Position numbers and translations under genes: made by a program
Notes under the pieces: model-generated
Told to the model about the DNA's origin: nothing
Databases searched by the model: none
Seen by the model: only the letters and a program-made list of their open reading frames with translations
Part shown: piece by piece, positions 43,419 through 51,836 of the stretch
Layout: each line of letters starts with the position of its first letter
Position numbering within the stretch: the stretch's first letter is position 1
DNA from: Phyllobacteriaceae bacterium
Lineage (GTDB): Bacteria; Pseudomonadota; Alphaproteobacteria; Rhizobiales; Rhizobiaceae
NCBI GenBank assembly: GCA_024742765.1
Contig: JANSXT010000003.1
Span: 124,001-188,000 of the forward strand
Length of the DNA stretch: 64,000 nucleotides
Direction: 5' to 3'

Positions 43419-44567
43419 GTGAAGATCACACTGCCCGATGCGTCCGGTCGCCTGAGCGATTACCATCTGAGGGGTACCCCCATCGAGGCCGCACCACTGG
43501 GGCCAAATCCCGACCGCACCGTCTTTTCGGCCGCCCATGTCGTTGCCGATCCTTTCACGGCCAATGACCCGTCCGGGCCCGCGACCGTCGACTGGGACCG
43601 GACCATGGACTTCCGGCGTTATCTGGACGGTCTGGGCCTTGGCATTGCCGAAGCGATGGACACAGCCCAACGCGGCATGGGGCTCGATTGGCCCGGCGCG
43701 CTCGATCTGATCACCCGTACCAAGGCCGAACTGCCCGATGCCCTGGTCTTCAACGGATGCGGCACCGACCAGCTCGCGCCGGAAGACGCACGCACGCTTG
43801 ACGACGTCAAAGCGGCCTATCTTGAGCAGGTCGAAGCGATCCAGAACGTCGGGGGCCGGATCATCCTGATGGCGAGCCGTGCTCTGGCCCATGTGGCCAC
43901 CTCGCCCGACGACTATGTGGCGGTCTATGGAGATGTGCTGGCCGCCTGCGACGAGCCCGTCATCCTGCACTGGCTGGGCGCAATGTTCGACCCGCAGCTT
44001 GCGGGCTATTGGGGCGCGTCGGATTTCGAGACCTGCATGGAGACCGCGCTTTCGATCATCGCGGCCGATGTCGACAAGGTCGACGGCATAAAGATCTCGC
44101 TTCTGGACAAGGACAAGGAGATCGTCATGCGCCGCCGCCTTCCGGCGGGCGTGAAGATGTATACGGGCGACGACTTCAATTATCCCGAACTGATCGCCGG
44201 CGACGATAAAGGGTTCAGCCACGCGCTTTTGGGCATCTTCGATTCGCTGGCGGTCGCCGTCGGCAAGGCCGTCCGGCAGTTGGGCGACGGCGATATTGAC
44301 GGGTTTCGTGCAACACTCGATCCGACCGTACCGCTGGCGCGCCTGATCTTCCGCGCGCCGACCCAGTATTACAAGACGGGCGTGGTGTTCCTGGCCTGGC
44401 TTAACGGGTTTCAGGACCATTTCGTCATGTTGAACGGCGCTCAAGCCATGCGGCCTCTGCCCTACTTTGTGGAATGCTTCAAACTGGCCGAGCAGAACGG
44501 CCTGCTGCGCGATCCGGACTTGGCCGTCGACCGGATGGGGTCTCTGCTCAAGCTCTACGGCGTGTGA
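43419..44567 (+). CDS. DUF993 family TIM-barrel aldolase-like protein
   Basis: From GTG 43419 (AAGGAG upstream) the protein has 382 residues. It fits DUF993, a dihydrodipicolinate-synthase-superfamily group: TVDWDRTMDFRRYLDGLGLG (~55), GGRIILMASRALAHVA (~145), DEPVILHWLGAMFDP (~180) and a Lys in DKVDGIKISLLDKDKE (~220) that may be the Schiff-base Lys. Such genes usually stand beside a sugar-phosphate-isomerase-like gene, as here, in sugar or cyclitol catabolic clusters. The reaction is not established. Confidence 0.85.
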   Translation: MKITLPDASGRLSDYHLRGTPIEAAPLGPNPDRTVFSAAHVVADPFTANDPSGPATVDWDRTMDFRRYLDGLGLGIAEAMDTAQRGMGLDWPGALDLITRTKAELPDALVFNGCGTDQLAPEDARTLDDVKAAYLEQVEAIQNVGGRIILMASRALAHVATSPDDYVAVYGDVLAACDEPVILHWLGAMFDPQLAGYWGASDFETCMETALSIIAADVDKVDGIKISLLDKDKEIVMRRRLPAGVKMYTGDDFNYPELIAGDDKGFSHALLGIFDSLAVAVGKAVRQLGDGDIDGFRATLDPTVPLARLIFRAPTQYYKTGVVFLAWLNGFQDHFVMLNGAQAMRPLPYFVECFKLAEQNGLLRDPDLAVDRMGSLLKLYGV

Positions 44568-45415
44568 TGCGCGACTTCACCGACGACCATTCGGCGCTGG
44601 CGCTCAACACCGCAACACTTGGCCACAATCTGGAAGGTCGAGGCGCGGGCTGGTCGCCGGAACGGGTGATCGACGCCTGCGCCGAGCGCGGACTGGCCGG
44701 CATCGTCTTCTGGCGCAGGGAAATCGGCAATCGTGCGATCGAGATCGGCGAACGCGTGCGGGCGGCCGGCATGGACGTCGTCGGATTGTGCCGGACGCCG
44801 TATCTCGTGGGGTCTGAGGTTCCGGCCGACCTGATGGGTGAAGCGAGGGCCTCGATCGACATGGCCGCCGAACTCCGCGCCCCCGTTCTGACCATCGTGA
44901 CCGGCGGGACGGAACCTGGGACCAAGGGCGTGGCCGAAAGCCAGAAGATCCTCGCAGGCCGCGTGGCGGAACTTGCCCCCTACGCTGCCGAGCGTGACGT
45001 CAAACTGGCGCTGGAGCCGCTGAACCCGATGTTCGGCGGCAACAGGACATGTCTGTTCACGGTGCGCGACGCGCTTAATGTGTGCGCCATGGTCGATGCG
45101 CCGAATGTCGGCGTCGCGGTGGATGTCTATCACGTCTGGTGGGACCAGGAATTGGCGTCGAGCTGCGCCGAAGCTGGCGACCGGCTGTTCGGCTATCATC
45201 TGTGTGACTGGATGGAGCACACATCGCACATGCTGCTTGATCGCGGCATGATGGGCGATGGCGTGGCCGACCTCAAAGCCATCCGCCGTGCGGTGGAAGG
45301 TGCCGGCTATGACGGCGCCTGCGAAGTCGAAATTTTCTCCGCCGAAAACTGGTGGAAACGCGACCCGGCCGAGGTACTCGACATAATGGTCGAGCGCTTT
45401 CGCACGGTGTGCTGA
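44567..45415 (+). CDS. Xylose-isomerase-like TIM barrel (sugar phosphate isomerase/epimerase)
   Basis: From ATG 44567, overlapping the DUF993 stop (TGATG), the protein has 282 residues. The metal-site residues of the AP-endonuclease-2/IolE-type barrel are present: Glu in KLALEPLNPMF (~145), Asp/His in AVDVYHVWWD (~183), His in GYHLCDWMEHTSHM (~205) and Glu in CEVEIFSAENWW (~250). Members isomerise, epimerise or dehydrate sugars, and some cleave 3-keto-glycosides. It probably works with DUF993 on a keto-sugar. Confidence 0.88.
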   Translation: MRDFTDDHSALALNTATLGHNLEGRGAGWSPERVIDACAERGLAGIVFWRREIGNRAIEIGERVRAAGMDVVGLCRTPYLVGSEVPADLMGEARASIDMAAELRAPVLTIVTGGTEPGTKGVAESQKILAGRVAELAPYAAERDVKLALEPLNPMFGGNRTCLFTVRDALNVCAMVDAPNVGVAVDVYHVWWDQELASSCAEAGDRLFGYHLCDWMEHTSHMLLDRGMMGDGVADLKAIRRAVEGAGYDGACEVEIFSAENWWKRDPAEVLDIMVERFRTVC

Positions 45416-45428
45416 GAGGGAGTTCCGG

Positions 45429-45863
45429 GTGACAGACAGATCGCACAGCCGGACCCAACCGGTCCTGCGCTACCAGAGCGCCCAAGCGCTGGTCGCACAT
45501 GCCATGGACCATGCCGAAAAAAATGCGTGGCGTGTGGCGGTTGCCGTTCTTGATCCCGGCGGCCACATGCTGGCTGCCGGTCGGATGGACGATGTGCCCG
45601 CGCCCATCCTCGACATTGCCACCGACAAGACGTTTACGGCGACGCTTGGCAAGACCAGTCTGGCGTTCGGCGAACGCATGGCATCGTCGAAGCCGCTCGA
45701 GCTTGGCCTGTCGACCCGTCAGCGGCTTTTGGCCTGGGAAGGTGGCGTGCCGATCCGTGAAGACGGCGCGCTGATCGGCGCGATCGGTGTTTCGGGCGCA
45801 CGGGGTCACGAAGACGCCGCATGCGCCATGGCGGCCATCGAAGCGCTCAGCCTTGAATGCTGA
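45429..45863 (+). CDS. GlcG/HbpS-like (DUF336) protein
   Basis: This 144-residue protein has the GlcG/HbpS fold: AEKNAWRVAVAVLDPGGHML (~33), DIATDKTFTATLGKTS (~64) and the GGVPIREDGALIGAIGVSGA stretch (~105) that is diagnostic of the family. Members bind heme or corrinoid or accompany glycolate and diol oxidation. It starts at GTG 13 bp after the isomerase stop and closes the operon. Its role is unknown. Confidence 0.87.
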   Translation: MTDRSHSRTQPVLRYQSAQALVAHAMDHAEKNAWRVAVAVLDPGGHMLAAGRMDDVPAPILDIATDKTFTATLGKTSLAFGERMASSKPLELGLSTRQRLLAWEGGVPIREDGALIGAIGVSGARGHEDAACAMAAIEALSLEC

Positions 45864-45870
45864 GCGACGA

Positions 45871-46866
45871 TCAGACCCCTGACCAGTCGAGCACGATCAG
45901 CGGCTCTTCGATCTGGCGTTCGGCGATGGCGCGGTAGAGCGAAGCAGGATCGCCAGCAGGCCGTGCCGTGACAAGATCGCTCACATTGACGCGGCCCTCT
46001 TCCAGCCAACGCAAGGCCTTTCCAAACCCGGAAAAGATGCTCTGCGGCGCATTGTTGTAGCCTTCCAGCAATTCTTCCCAGACGAAATCGCGCCCATGGA
46101 TGGGCACGTCCCACTCCCATCCGCTGCGCAGATGGACAAAGCCGAAAAACACCTCGCGCAGCACGTCATGGGCGGCAATGTCCGTCAGCTTTCGCCAGGG
46201 CACGCCGACCAGCACCACCTCGCCGCCCTGGCGGACAATGCGGCAGGCGTCCAGCACGGCGCCCTCATGCCCGGAACAGTCCACCACCAACGCTACCTTT
46301 CGCGCGAACTCAACGTCCTCGATCGGCATGGCAGCGAACGTCGATGTGATGCCGGTGCGCTCCGCCTGCGCACGGCGCTTGACATCGGGCTCGACGATGG
46401 TGACATTGTAGCCGCCAATACGGAAGTTCTGTGCAGCCAAAAGACCGACGGGTCCGGCGCCGGCCACGATCACGCGATCGCCGGGGCGGGCCCGCGTCGT
46501 CATCAGCGTGGTCATGGAAACGCCCATCAGTCGCGCCAGCAGCGCCGTTTCCGCCGGCATGCCAGCCGGCACCGGCAAGGTGTGCTGGACCTGATATTGC
46601 TGCGTCGACCGGTGATGGCCCATGCAAAAGCGCAGTTCGCCCAACTCAACCCCCTGCACGGCCTCGCCGACCTCCTCGACGCGAAAGACGGCGGCATAAC
46701 CGGGACGGATAGGAAAATCATCGCCATTGGCCCAGGCCAGCTCCGTGCCCTGGCTGATCAGCGTCGCAACGGTGCTGCCGCGAATCTCGTCCGGTCCGAG
46801 CGCCCCGTCCGCATAATCTTCGAGCACAAACCTGTTCCTGGATGGGAAGACGATTTCCTTGGGCAT
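45871..46866 (-). CDS. MDR-family dehydrogenase lacking zinc cysteines
   Basis: This 331-residue medium-chain dehydrogenase has a Rossmann motif VIVAGAGPVGLLAAQNF (~135) and the GroES-like N-terminal domain. It lacks the CGxD zinc Cys and the four structural cysteines seen in the other MDR gene of this window, so it is probably a zinc-independent oxidoreductase. A FCMGHHRSTQQY stretch (~82) may contribute metal or substrate ligands. It is the last gene of the second MalK-type importer operon, 17 bp after the ATPase stop. Confidence 0.82.
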   Translation of the reverse strand: MPKEIVFPSRNRFVLEDYADGALGPDEIRGSTVATLISQGTELAWANGDDFPIRPGYAAVFRVEEVGEAVQGVELGELRFCMGHHRSTQQYQVQHTLPVPAGMPAETALLARLMGVSMTTLMTTRARPGDRVIVAGAGPVGLLAAQNFRIGGYNVTIVEPDVKRRAQAERTGITSTFAAMPIEDVEFARKVALVVDCSGHEGAVLDACRIVRQGGEVVLVGVPWRKLTDIAAHDVLREVFFGFVHLRSGWEWDVPIHGRDFVWEELLEGYNNAPQSIFSGFGKALRWLEEGRVNVSDLVTARPAGDPASLYRAIAERQIEEPLIVLDWSGV

Positions 46867-46883
46867 TTGCGTTATCCCTTGTG

Positions 46884-47957
46884 TCAGCGCGAGAGCGTCG
46901 CGCCGGTTTGCGGATCGAAGAGATGGATGACGGAAGGGTCAAAGGTCAGGCTGACCTCGTCGCCCGGCGCCGGACGGCCGGCGGCCGGGATTTCGGCGAT
47001 CAGTTCGTGGTCGCCAACGCGAATGTCGAGCAGCGCCTCGTTGCCGAGAAACTCGGTGACCTCGACCCGCGCAACCACAGCGTCGGCCGCGCCGGGTTCG
47101 GCGCGTTGCAGGCCGGTTGGCCGGATGCCGATGACCACATCCTGCCCCTCGGGGAGCTTACCCTCGAACCGGGACGGCACAGCCAGATCAAGGCCTTCGG
47201 CCCGCAGCCGCCCGCCTTCGTGGCGCGCCGGGATCATGTTCATCGACGGCGAGCCGATGAAGGAGGCAACGAACATGTTGTTGGGGTGCGCATAGACCTG
47301 TTCGGGCGTGCCCACCTGTTCGATATGGCCGTTCTGCATGACGACGATCTTGTCGGCGAGCGTCATCGCCTCGACCTGATCGTGCGTGACATAGAGGACC
47401 GTGGTGCCGAGCCTGTTGTGCAGCTTGCCGATTTCGAGCCGCACCTGGGTACGCAGCTTGGCATCGAGATTGGACAGCGGCTCGTCGAACAGGAACACAT
47501 CGGGCGTGCGCACCATCGCGCGCCCCATGGCCACCCGCTGGCGCTGACCGCCCGACAATTGCGCCGGCTTGCGGGCCAGAAGCTCGCCCAGACCGAGAAT
47601 GCCGGCCGCCTCCTGGATGCGGCGATCGACTTCGGCGGCATCGAGGCCCAGAGGCCGTAGCGCGAACTCCATGTTCTGGCGCACGCTCATGTGCGGATAA
47701 AGCGCATAGTTCTGGAAGACCATCGCCACGCCGCGATCCTTGGGCGCAACCTCATTGACGCGGCGCCCGGCGATGGACAGTTCGCCGTCTGACACGTCCT
47801 CGAGCCCGGCCACCATGCGCAATGTGGTCGTCTTGCCGCAACCGGACGGACCGAGCAGCACGACAAACTCGCCCTCCTCGACATCCAGATCGATGCCATG
47901 GACAACCTCGACGCTGCCATAGCGCTTGACGACACTTCTGAGTGTGATGGCCGACAT
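46884..47957 (-). CDS. Sugar ABC importer ATPase 2, UgpC/MsmK-like
   Basis: From ATG 47957 the protein has 357 residues: Walker A GPSGCGKTTTL (~37), Q-loop MVFQNYALYPH, signature LSGGQRQRVAMGRAM (~135), Walker B VFLFDEPLSNLD (~156), VTHDQ H-loop and a C-terminal TOBE domain. It is the second MalK-type ATPase in the window and serves the two permeases encoded 8 bp upstream. Confidence 0.93.
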   Translation of the reverse strand: MSAITLRSVVKRYGSVEVVHGIDLDVEEGEFVVLLGPSGCGKTTTLRMVAGLEDVSDGELSIAGRRVNEVAPKDRGVAMVFQNYALYPHMSVRQNMEFALRPLGLDAAEVDRRIQEAAGILGLGELLARKPAQLSGGQRQRVAMGRAMVRTPDVFLFDEPLSNLDAKLRTQVRLEIGKLHNRLGTTVLYVTHDQVEAMTLADKIVVMQNGHIEQVGTPEQVYAHPNNMFVASFIGSPSMNMIPARHEGGRLRAEGLDLAVPSRFEGKLPEGQDVVIGIRPTGLQRAEPGAADAVVARVEVTEFLGNEALLDIRVGDHELIAEIPAAGRPAPGDEVSLTFDPSVIHLFDPQTGATLSR

Positions 47958-47965
47958 TGGCTTTC

Positions 47966-48790
47966 CTATTTGACCGAGCCCATGGTCAGTCCGCGCACCA
48001 GCCAGCGCTGGCAGGTGAGCACGAAGACGACACCGGGAATGAGAATGACGAACGAGCCGGCCATGATCCGGCCCCACTGGACCGCGTCCGAAGACCAGAA
48101 CGACATGACGGCGACGGTGGCGGTCTGGGCTTCAGAGCCGGTCAGCATCAGCGCGAACAGAAACTCGTTCCATGAAAAGATGAAACAGAAAACGGCCGAG
48201 ACGGCGAGGCCGGGCGCGGCCAGCGGCAATGTCACTCGCCAGAAGATCGAGATCAGTCCGTGCCCGTCGACCGCCGCCGCTTCTTCCAGCGCTCTGGGCA
48301 CCTCGTCGAAGAAGCCCTTCATTAGCCAGACGGTCAGCGGGATGTTGGCGGTCGAATAGACGATGATCAGAGCGAGCGGCGTGTCCAGCAGCCCGGCGGT
48401 CTTGAAGATGATGTAATAGGGCACGACGACGGCGATCGGCGGGAACATGCGCATCGACAGGATCCAGAACGCGATGTCGTTCATGCGCTTGTGCTTGATC
48501 CGGCTGATCGCATAGGCGGCGATGCTGCCGAAGAAGACCGAAAAGGCCGTCGATCCCAGCGCGACCATGAGGCTGTTCATGATGAACTTGCCGAACGGCC
48601 GCATCGTAAACAGGTCGCGATAGTGCTCGAATGTCGGCTCGAAGAGCATGGCCGGCGGCCGCTGGAACATGATGGGGCTGGGTTTCACCGACGATGACGC
48701 GATGAGATAGATCGGCGTCAGGAAGACGATCAGCGCTATGCCCAAAAGGGCATAGACGAGGATTGCCTGCTGCATGCTGGGCTTGTTCAC
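47966..48790 (-). CDS. Sugar ABC importer permease 2b, MalG-like
   Basis: This 274-residue CUT1 permease has six helices. The EAA loop ALEEAAAVDGHGLISIFWRV is near residue 170, and the ending QRWLVRGLTMGSVK is typical of MalG proteins. It starts at GTG 48790, 12 bp after the partner permease stop. Confidence 0.92.
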   Translation of the reverse strand: MNKPSMQQAILVYALLGIALIVFLTPIYLIASSSVKPSPIMFQRPPAMLFEPTFEHYRDLFTMRPFGKFIMNSLMVALGSTAFSVFFGSIAAYAISRIKHKRMNDIAFWILSMRMFPPIAVVVPYYIIFKTAGLLDTPLALIIVYSTANIPLTVWLMKGFFDEVPRALEEAAAVDGHGLISIFWRVTLPLAAPGLAVSAVFCFIFSWNEFLFALMLTGSEAQTATVAVMSFWSSDAVQWGRIMAGSFVILIPGVVFVLTCQRWLVRGLTMGSVK

Positions 48791-48802
48791 GGCTCGCTCT
48801 CC

Positions 48803-49687
48803 TTACGCCGTCTGGTCGCGATTGAGGGATTTGAAGAACAGCGTGATCAGCACGACGATGATGATCAGCGACACGAAGGAGGCGGCCGCGCCCACACCCA
48901 TCTGCCAGAAGGTGAAGGACTGGCGGTAGATGTAGAGGGACAGCACCTCGGTGGAATCGCCCGGCCCACCCTTGGTCAGAACGAAGATGATGTCGTAGAT
49001 CTTGAAGGCGTCGATCGCCCGCAAGAACACAAGGCTGACCAGCACCGGCTTGAGCTGCGGCAGGGTGACATGGCGAAAGACTTGCCAGCGCGTGTTGCCG
49101 TCGATCCGTGCCGCCTCATAGGGTTCGGGCGAAAGGCTGGTCAGCGCGGCAGCCGTGCCCATCATGATGAAAGGGGTCCACTGCCAGATGTCGGCGATCG
49201 CGATTGCCCAGAGCGCCCAGTTCGGCGAGGTGATCCAGGGGATCGGGTCGAGGCCGACAAAGCTGAGAAAGTAGTTCAGGTAGCCCAGTTCCGGGAAATA
49301 GAGGAACAGCCAGACCAGCCCGACGATCACCGGAGAAATCATCATCGGAATGAGCAGGAGGGTCCGGGCGATGCCCATGCCCGGCAGGCGCTGTGTAACA
49401 AGCAGAGCCAGCCCGACACCGACCACAAGCTGGATCGACAGGGTGATCACCATCAGCTGGAAAGTGATGGAGAGCGCGTTCAGAAAATCGCCGGAGGTCA
49501 GGACCTGCTGATAGTTGGACCAGCCGACAAAGACACGGGGCACGAACGGCTTTGCCAGATCATAGGAGCGAAAGCTCAGATAGCCGGCATAGAGCATCGG
49601 ATAGATGGTCGTCAGAAACAGGACCAGCATGGCCGGCAGCAGGAAGATCATGAAGATCCTCCGATTGCGCTTGCGGATATAGGCCAT
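48803..49687 (-). CDS. Sugar ABC importer permease 2a, MalF/UgpA-like
   Basis: This 294-residue CUT1 permease has six helices. The EAA loop PYEAARIDGNTRWQVFRHV is near residue 190, and VLTKGGPGDSTEVLSLYIYR near 240 is the family's late periplasmic signature. A positively charged start (AYIRKRNRRIFM) fits the inside-positive rule. Confidence 0.92.
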   Translation of the reverse strand: MAYIRKRNRRIFMIFLLPAMLVLFLTTIYPMLYAGYLSFRSYDLAKPFVPRVFVGWSNYQQVLTSGDFLNALSITFQLMVITLSIQLVVGVGLALLVTQRLPGMGIARTLLLIPMMISPVIVGLVWLFLYFPELGYLNYFLSFVGLDPIPWITSPNWALWAIAIADIWQWTPFIMMGTAAALTSLSPEPYEAARIDGNTRWQVFRHVTLPQLKPVLVSLVFLRAIDAFKIYDIIFVLTKGGPGDSTEVLSLYIYRQSFTFWQMGVGAAASFVSLIIIVVLITLFFKSLNRDQTA

Positions 49688-49715
49688 TGTGCGATGCCTT
49701 TGGATTGGGAACGGG

Positions 49716-49749
49716 TCCGCCGCCCCGGCGGGAGGCCCGGGGCGGCGGA
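49716..49749 (-). promoter_or_regulatory. Intercistronic hairpin after binding-protein gene
   Basis: TCCGCCGCCCCGG-CGGGAGGC-CCGGGGCGGCGGA is a perfect 13-bp stem with an 8-nt loop, 7 bp after the binding-protein stop. It is the strongest of the hairpins found after each binding-protein gene in the window. Confidence 0.68.
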
Positions 49750-49756
49750 AGCCGGC

Positions 49757-51160
49757 CTACTGGAAGATGGCGGCCGGTGCGTCGTTGATCCAACGGAGCC
49801 GGAGTTCCTCGGGGAAGACCTTCAGCCGCGTGTTGATCTTGGTGCAGCCGTTCGTCAGCGCTTCCTCGGCGGTCTCGGTCTCGCCGGCCATGAACTTGTT
49901 CAGCTCGACACCGAACACTTCTTCAACGTCGGCGTAGAATGGATGGAAGATGCGCCGCTGGGCGTTCTCCTGCGTCTCCAGCAGGACCTGATAGTAGGGA
50001 TAGTCTTCCTGCAGGGCCGGATCGGCCAGGATCGACTTGTGGAACTGGCTGACCCCCGAACCTTCCTCGGCGAACCGCCGCATCATGTCGCGGGACGTTC
50101 CCCACTTGATGAACTCCCAGGCCGCTTCCTTCTCGCGGTCGGAGGCCTTCGAATTGATGCCAAAGCTCAGCGCGCCGGTCATGGTCGGCTGCGGTTCGCC
50201 GTCGCCGGTCGGGCTTGGCGCATAGCCGGCCTCGCCGATCGTCGGCAAGACGGCCTCGTCCGGGTTCGTCAGGCGCACGGTGCGAACCGACCAGTAGCTC
50301 GATTGGGCGACTTCACCGCGCTCCATGTAGCCGGTGCGGATGTCCCACATCAGGCCCAGATAGTCGGGCGGGTTGAACGCCACCAGGCGCTTCATGACGT
50401 CCGCTGCGGCGAGCGCGGCTTGGCCGTCCATGGCGCAAAGCCCCGTTTCGGGATCCCAATACTGGCCGCCAAAGCTGCGCATGATCGGGAAGAAGTCGTG
50501 CGTGATCGCGCCGGCAACACGGCTATAGGCCTGGGCATTGCCGTAGAAGTCCTTGTCGAGCGTTTCGCCTGCGAGCGTCTCGCCGGCGGCACGCGTGAAG
50601 AACTCTGCAATGTCGATGTACTGATCCCACGTCTGGGCGGGCGCCAGTTCATACCCATATTTTTCCTGGAACGCGGCCTGCTCGTCCGGATGTTCGTACA
50701 GGTCCTTGCGGTAGTTCTGATGCCAGATCATGCCCGATGCCGGGAATGCCAGAAGACGCCCCTGCCATGTGTTTTCCTGCAGCTGGATCGGAATGATATC
50801 GTCGAGGTGAATCTCCTCGGCGTCGCGTTTGACCCAGTCGGTCAGGTCTTCGAGCGCACCGGATTCGCCGAGCACGCCAACCCAGGGGCTGTCGACCCAC
50901 ATGAGCTGATAGGACGGCCGGTTGGCGCTGGCCTCGATGACGATCTTGTCGATCAGACCCGGATAGGGAAACATGTCGATCTGGACCTTGGCGCCGGTCA
51001 GTTCCTCGAATTCGCCGACAATGGGCGCCAGGCGCGTCACCGAAGTGTCGCCGATGGCGAGCATCTTCAGCTCGACACCCTCATAATCCTTGGCATGAAC
51101 GGCCGTCATAGCCGAAACAGTCAGGGCCGCTGCAATACCGGCCAACAGAAACGGTCTCAT
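49757..51160 (-). CDS. Carbohydrate-type ABC substrate-binding protein 2
   Basis: This 467-residue protein has a Sec signal peptide (PFLLAGIAAALTVSAMTAVHA, cleaved near VHAKD). A large type-1 binding domain follows: VELKMLAIGDTSVTRLAPIV split as VELKMLAIGDT and RLAPIVGEFEE, then FPASGMIWHQNYRKDLYE and GALSFGINSKASDREKEAA. It is longer than most sugar receptors (~420). It heads the second importer operon. A LacI-type operator copy lies 38 bp upstream. Confidence 0.9.
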   Translation of the reverse strand: MRPFLLAGIAAALTVSAMTAVHAKDYEGVELKMLAIGDTSVTRLAPIVGEFEELTGAKVQIDMFPYPGLIDKIVIEASANRPSYQLMWVDSPWVGVLGESGALEDLTDWVKRDAEEIHLDDIIPIQLQENTWQGRLLAFPASGMIWHQNYRKDLYEHPDEQAAFQEKYGYELAPAQTWDQYIDIAEFFTRAAGETLAGETLDKDFYGNAQAYSRVAGAITHDFFPIMRSFGGQYWDPETGLCAMDGQAALAAADVMKRLVAFNPPDYLGLMWDIRTGYMERGEVAQSSYWSVRTVRLTNPDEAVLPTIGEAGYAPSPTGDGEPQPTMTGALSFGINSKASDREKEAAWEFIKWGTSRDMMRRFAEEGSGVSQFHKSILADPALQEDYPYYQVLLETQENAQRRIFHPFYADVEEVFGVELNKFMAGETETAEEALTNGCTKINTRLKVFPEELRLRWINDAPAAIFQ

Positions 51161-51197
51161 CTTCTCTCCTCCGCTGAAACGCGCAAAAAGCGCGATT

Positions 51198-51209
51198 TGA
51201 AACGATTAA
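51198..51209. promoter_or_regulatory. LacI-type operator A
   Basis: TGAAACGATTAA in the 62-bp gap between the VOC stop and the start of binding protein 2. A weaker copy, TGAAACGCGCAA, sits at 51175-51186. The same core recurs upstream of the VOC and GMC 2 genes. Confidence 0.6.
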
Positions 51210-51222
51210 GCAAAATCGGAAA

Positions 51223-51738
51223 TTACGCCCCTTCGGACGGCGTCCAAAGCTTTGGGCCGCCAGCCGCCTCATAGCCGAGCGGCCCCTTGGAACTGACGAT
51301 TTCGAGGTACTGGCCCCAAGGGGCTCGCAGATACATCCAGACCAACTGATCCATGGGCCCGCCCTCGATCAGGGTCGGCCCTTCGAGCACATCGACACCG
51401 CGCGCCTTCAAACGCTCGGCAGCTTCAAAGGCGTCATCGACTTCGAACGCAATGTGCATCGCGCCGACTTCGGCATTGTGCTTGATCGGCTGGGGTTCCT
51501 TGACCCCGGAATATTGAAACACTTCCAGCGATCCGCCCCGCCCGACCTGCAAGACGCGCTGATCAGTGATCTTGCAGCCATTGGGAACGCCGAGCCGTGT
51601 CAGCATGAACTCGTCATCGACGTCGACCGATCCGCATTCCATGACCGTCACCGCGCCGAACATGTCGCGGAAGAAGGCAACCGCCTCTTCCATGTCGGGG
51701 ACCGTGAACCCGATGTGATGCAGACCAAGAACTGCCAA
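51223..51738 (-). CDS. VOC (glyoxalase-like) family protein
   Basis: This 171-residue protein has a vicinal-oxygen-chelate fold. Candidate metal ligands are His in LGLHHIGFTVPDME (~6), Glu in GSLEVFQYSG, His in GAMHIAFEVDDA (~95) and Glu in GQYLEIVSSKG (~150), the usual H/E/H/E set of lyases and epimerases in this superfamily. It starts at TTG 51738 after AGAGGGG. It leads the second importer operon and may isomerise or lyse the imported compound. Confidence 0.85.
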   Translation of the reverse strand: MAVLGLHHIGFTVPDMEEAVAFFRDMFGAVTVMECGSVDVDDEFMLTRLGVPNGCKITDQRVLQVGRGGSLEVFQYSGVKEPQPIKHNAEVGAMHIAFEVDDAFEAAERLKARGVDVLEGPTLIEGGPMDQLVWMYLRAPWGQYLEIVSSKGPLGYEAAGGPKLWTPSEGA

Positions 51739-51759
51739 TTTGCCCCTCTCAGGATTTGA

Positions 51760-51771
51760 TGAAACGATTAA
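51760..51771. promoter_or_regulatory. LacI-type operator B
   Basis: TGAAACGATTAA upstream of the VOC gene, directly abutting and slightly overlapping the TetR-regulon site 8. Identical to operator A over all 12 bp. Confidence 0.62.
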
Positions 51772-51787
51772 CGCACTATTTAGTTAC
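51769..51787. promoter_or_regulatory. TetR-regulon operator site 8 within VOC promoter
   Basis: The minus strand reads GTAACTAAATAGTGCGTTA, exactly as at site 2. It fills the spacer between -35 TTGACG (51790-51795, minus strand) and a -10 candidate GTTAAT, giving a 17-bp spacing. Confidence 0.68.
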
Positions 51788-51836
51788 TTCGTCAAGCCGT
51801 AAGCTTCGGGCTTTCGTTTTTGGCTGTGGGAATGCG

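Noticed and set aside
49070-51274. A 734-codon open frame on the plus strand
   Set aside because: Antisense to binding protein 2 and its permease. It has the same low-information composition as other antisense frames.
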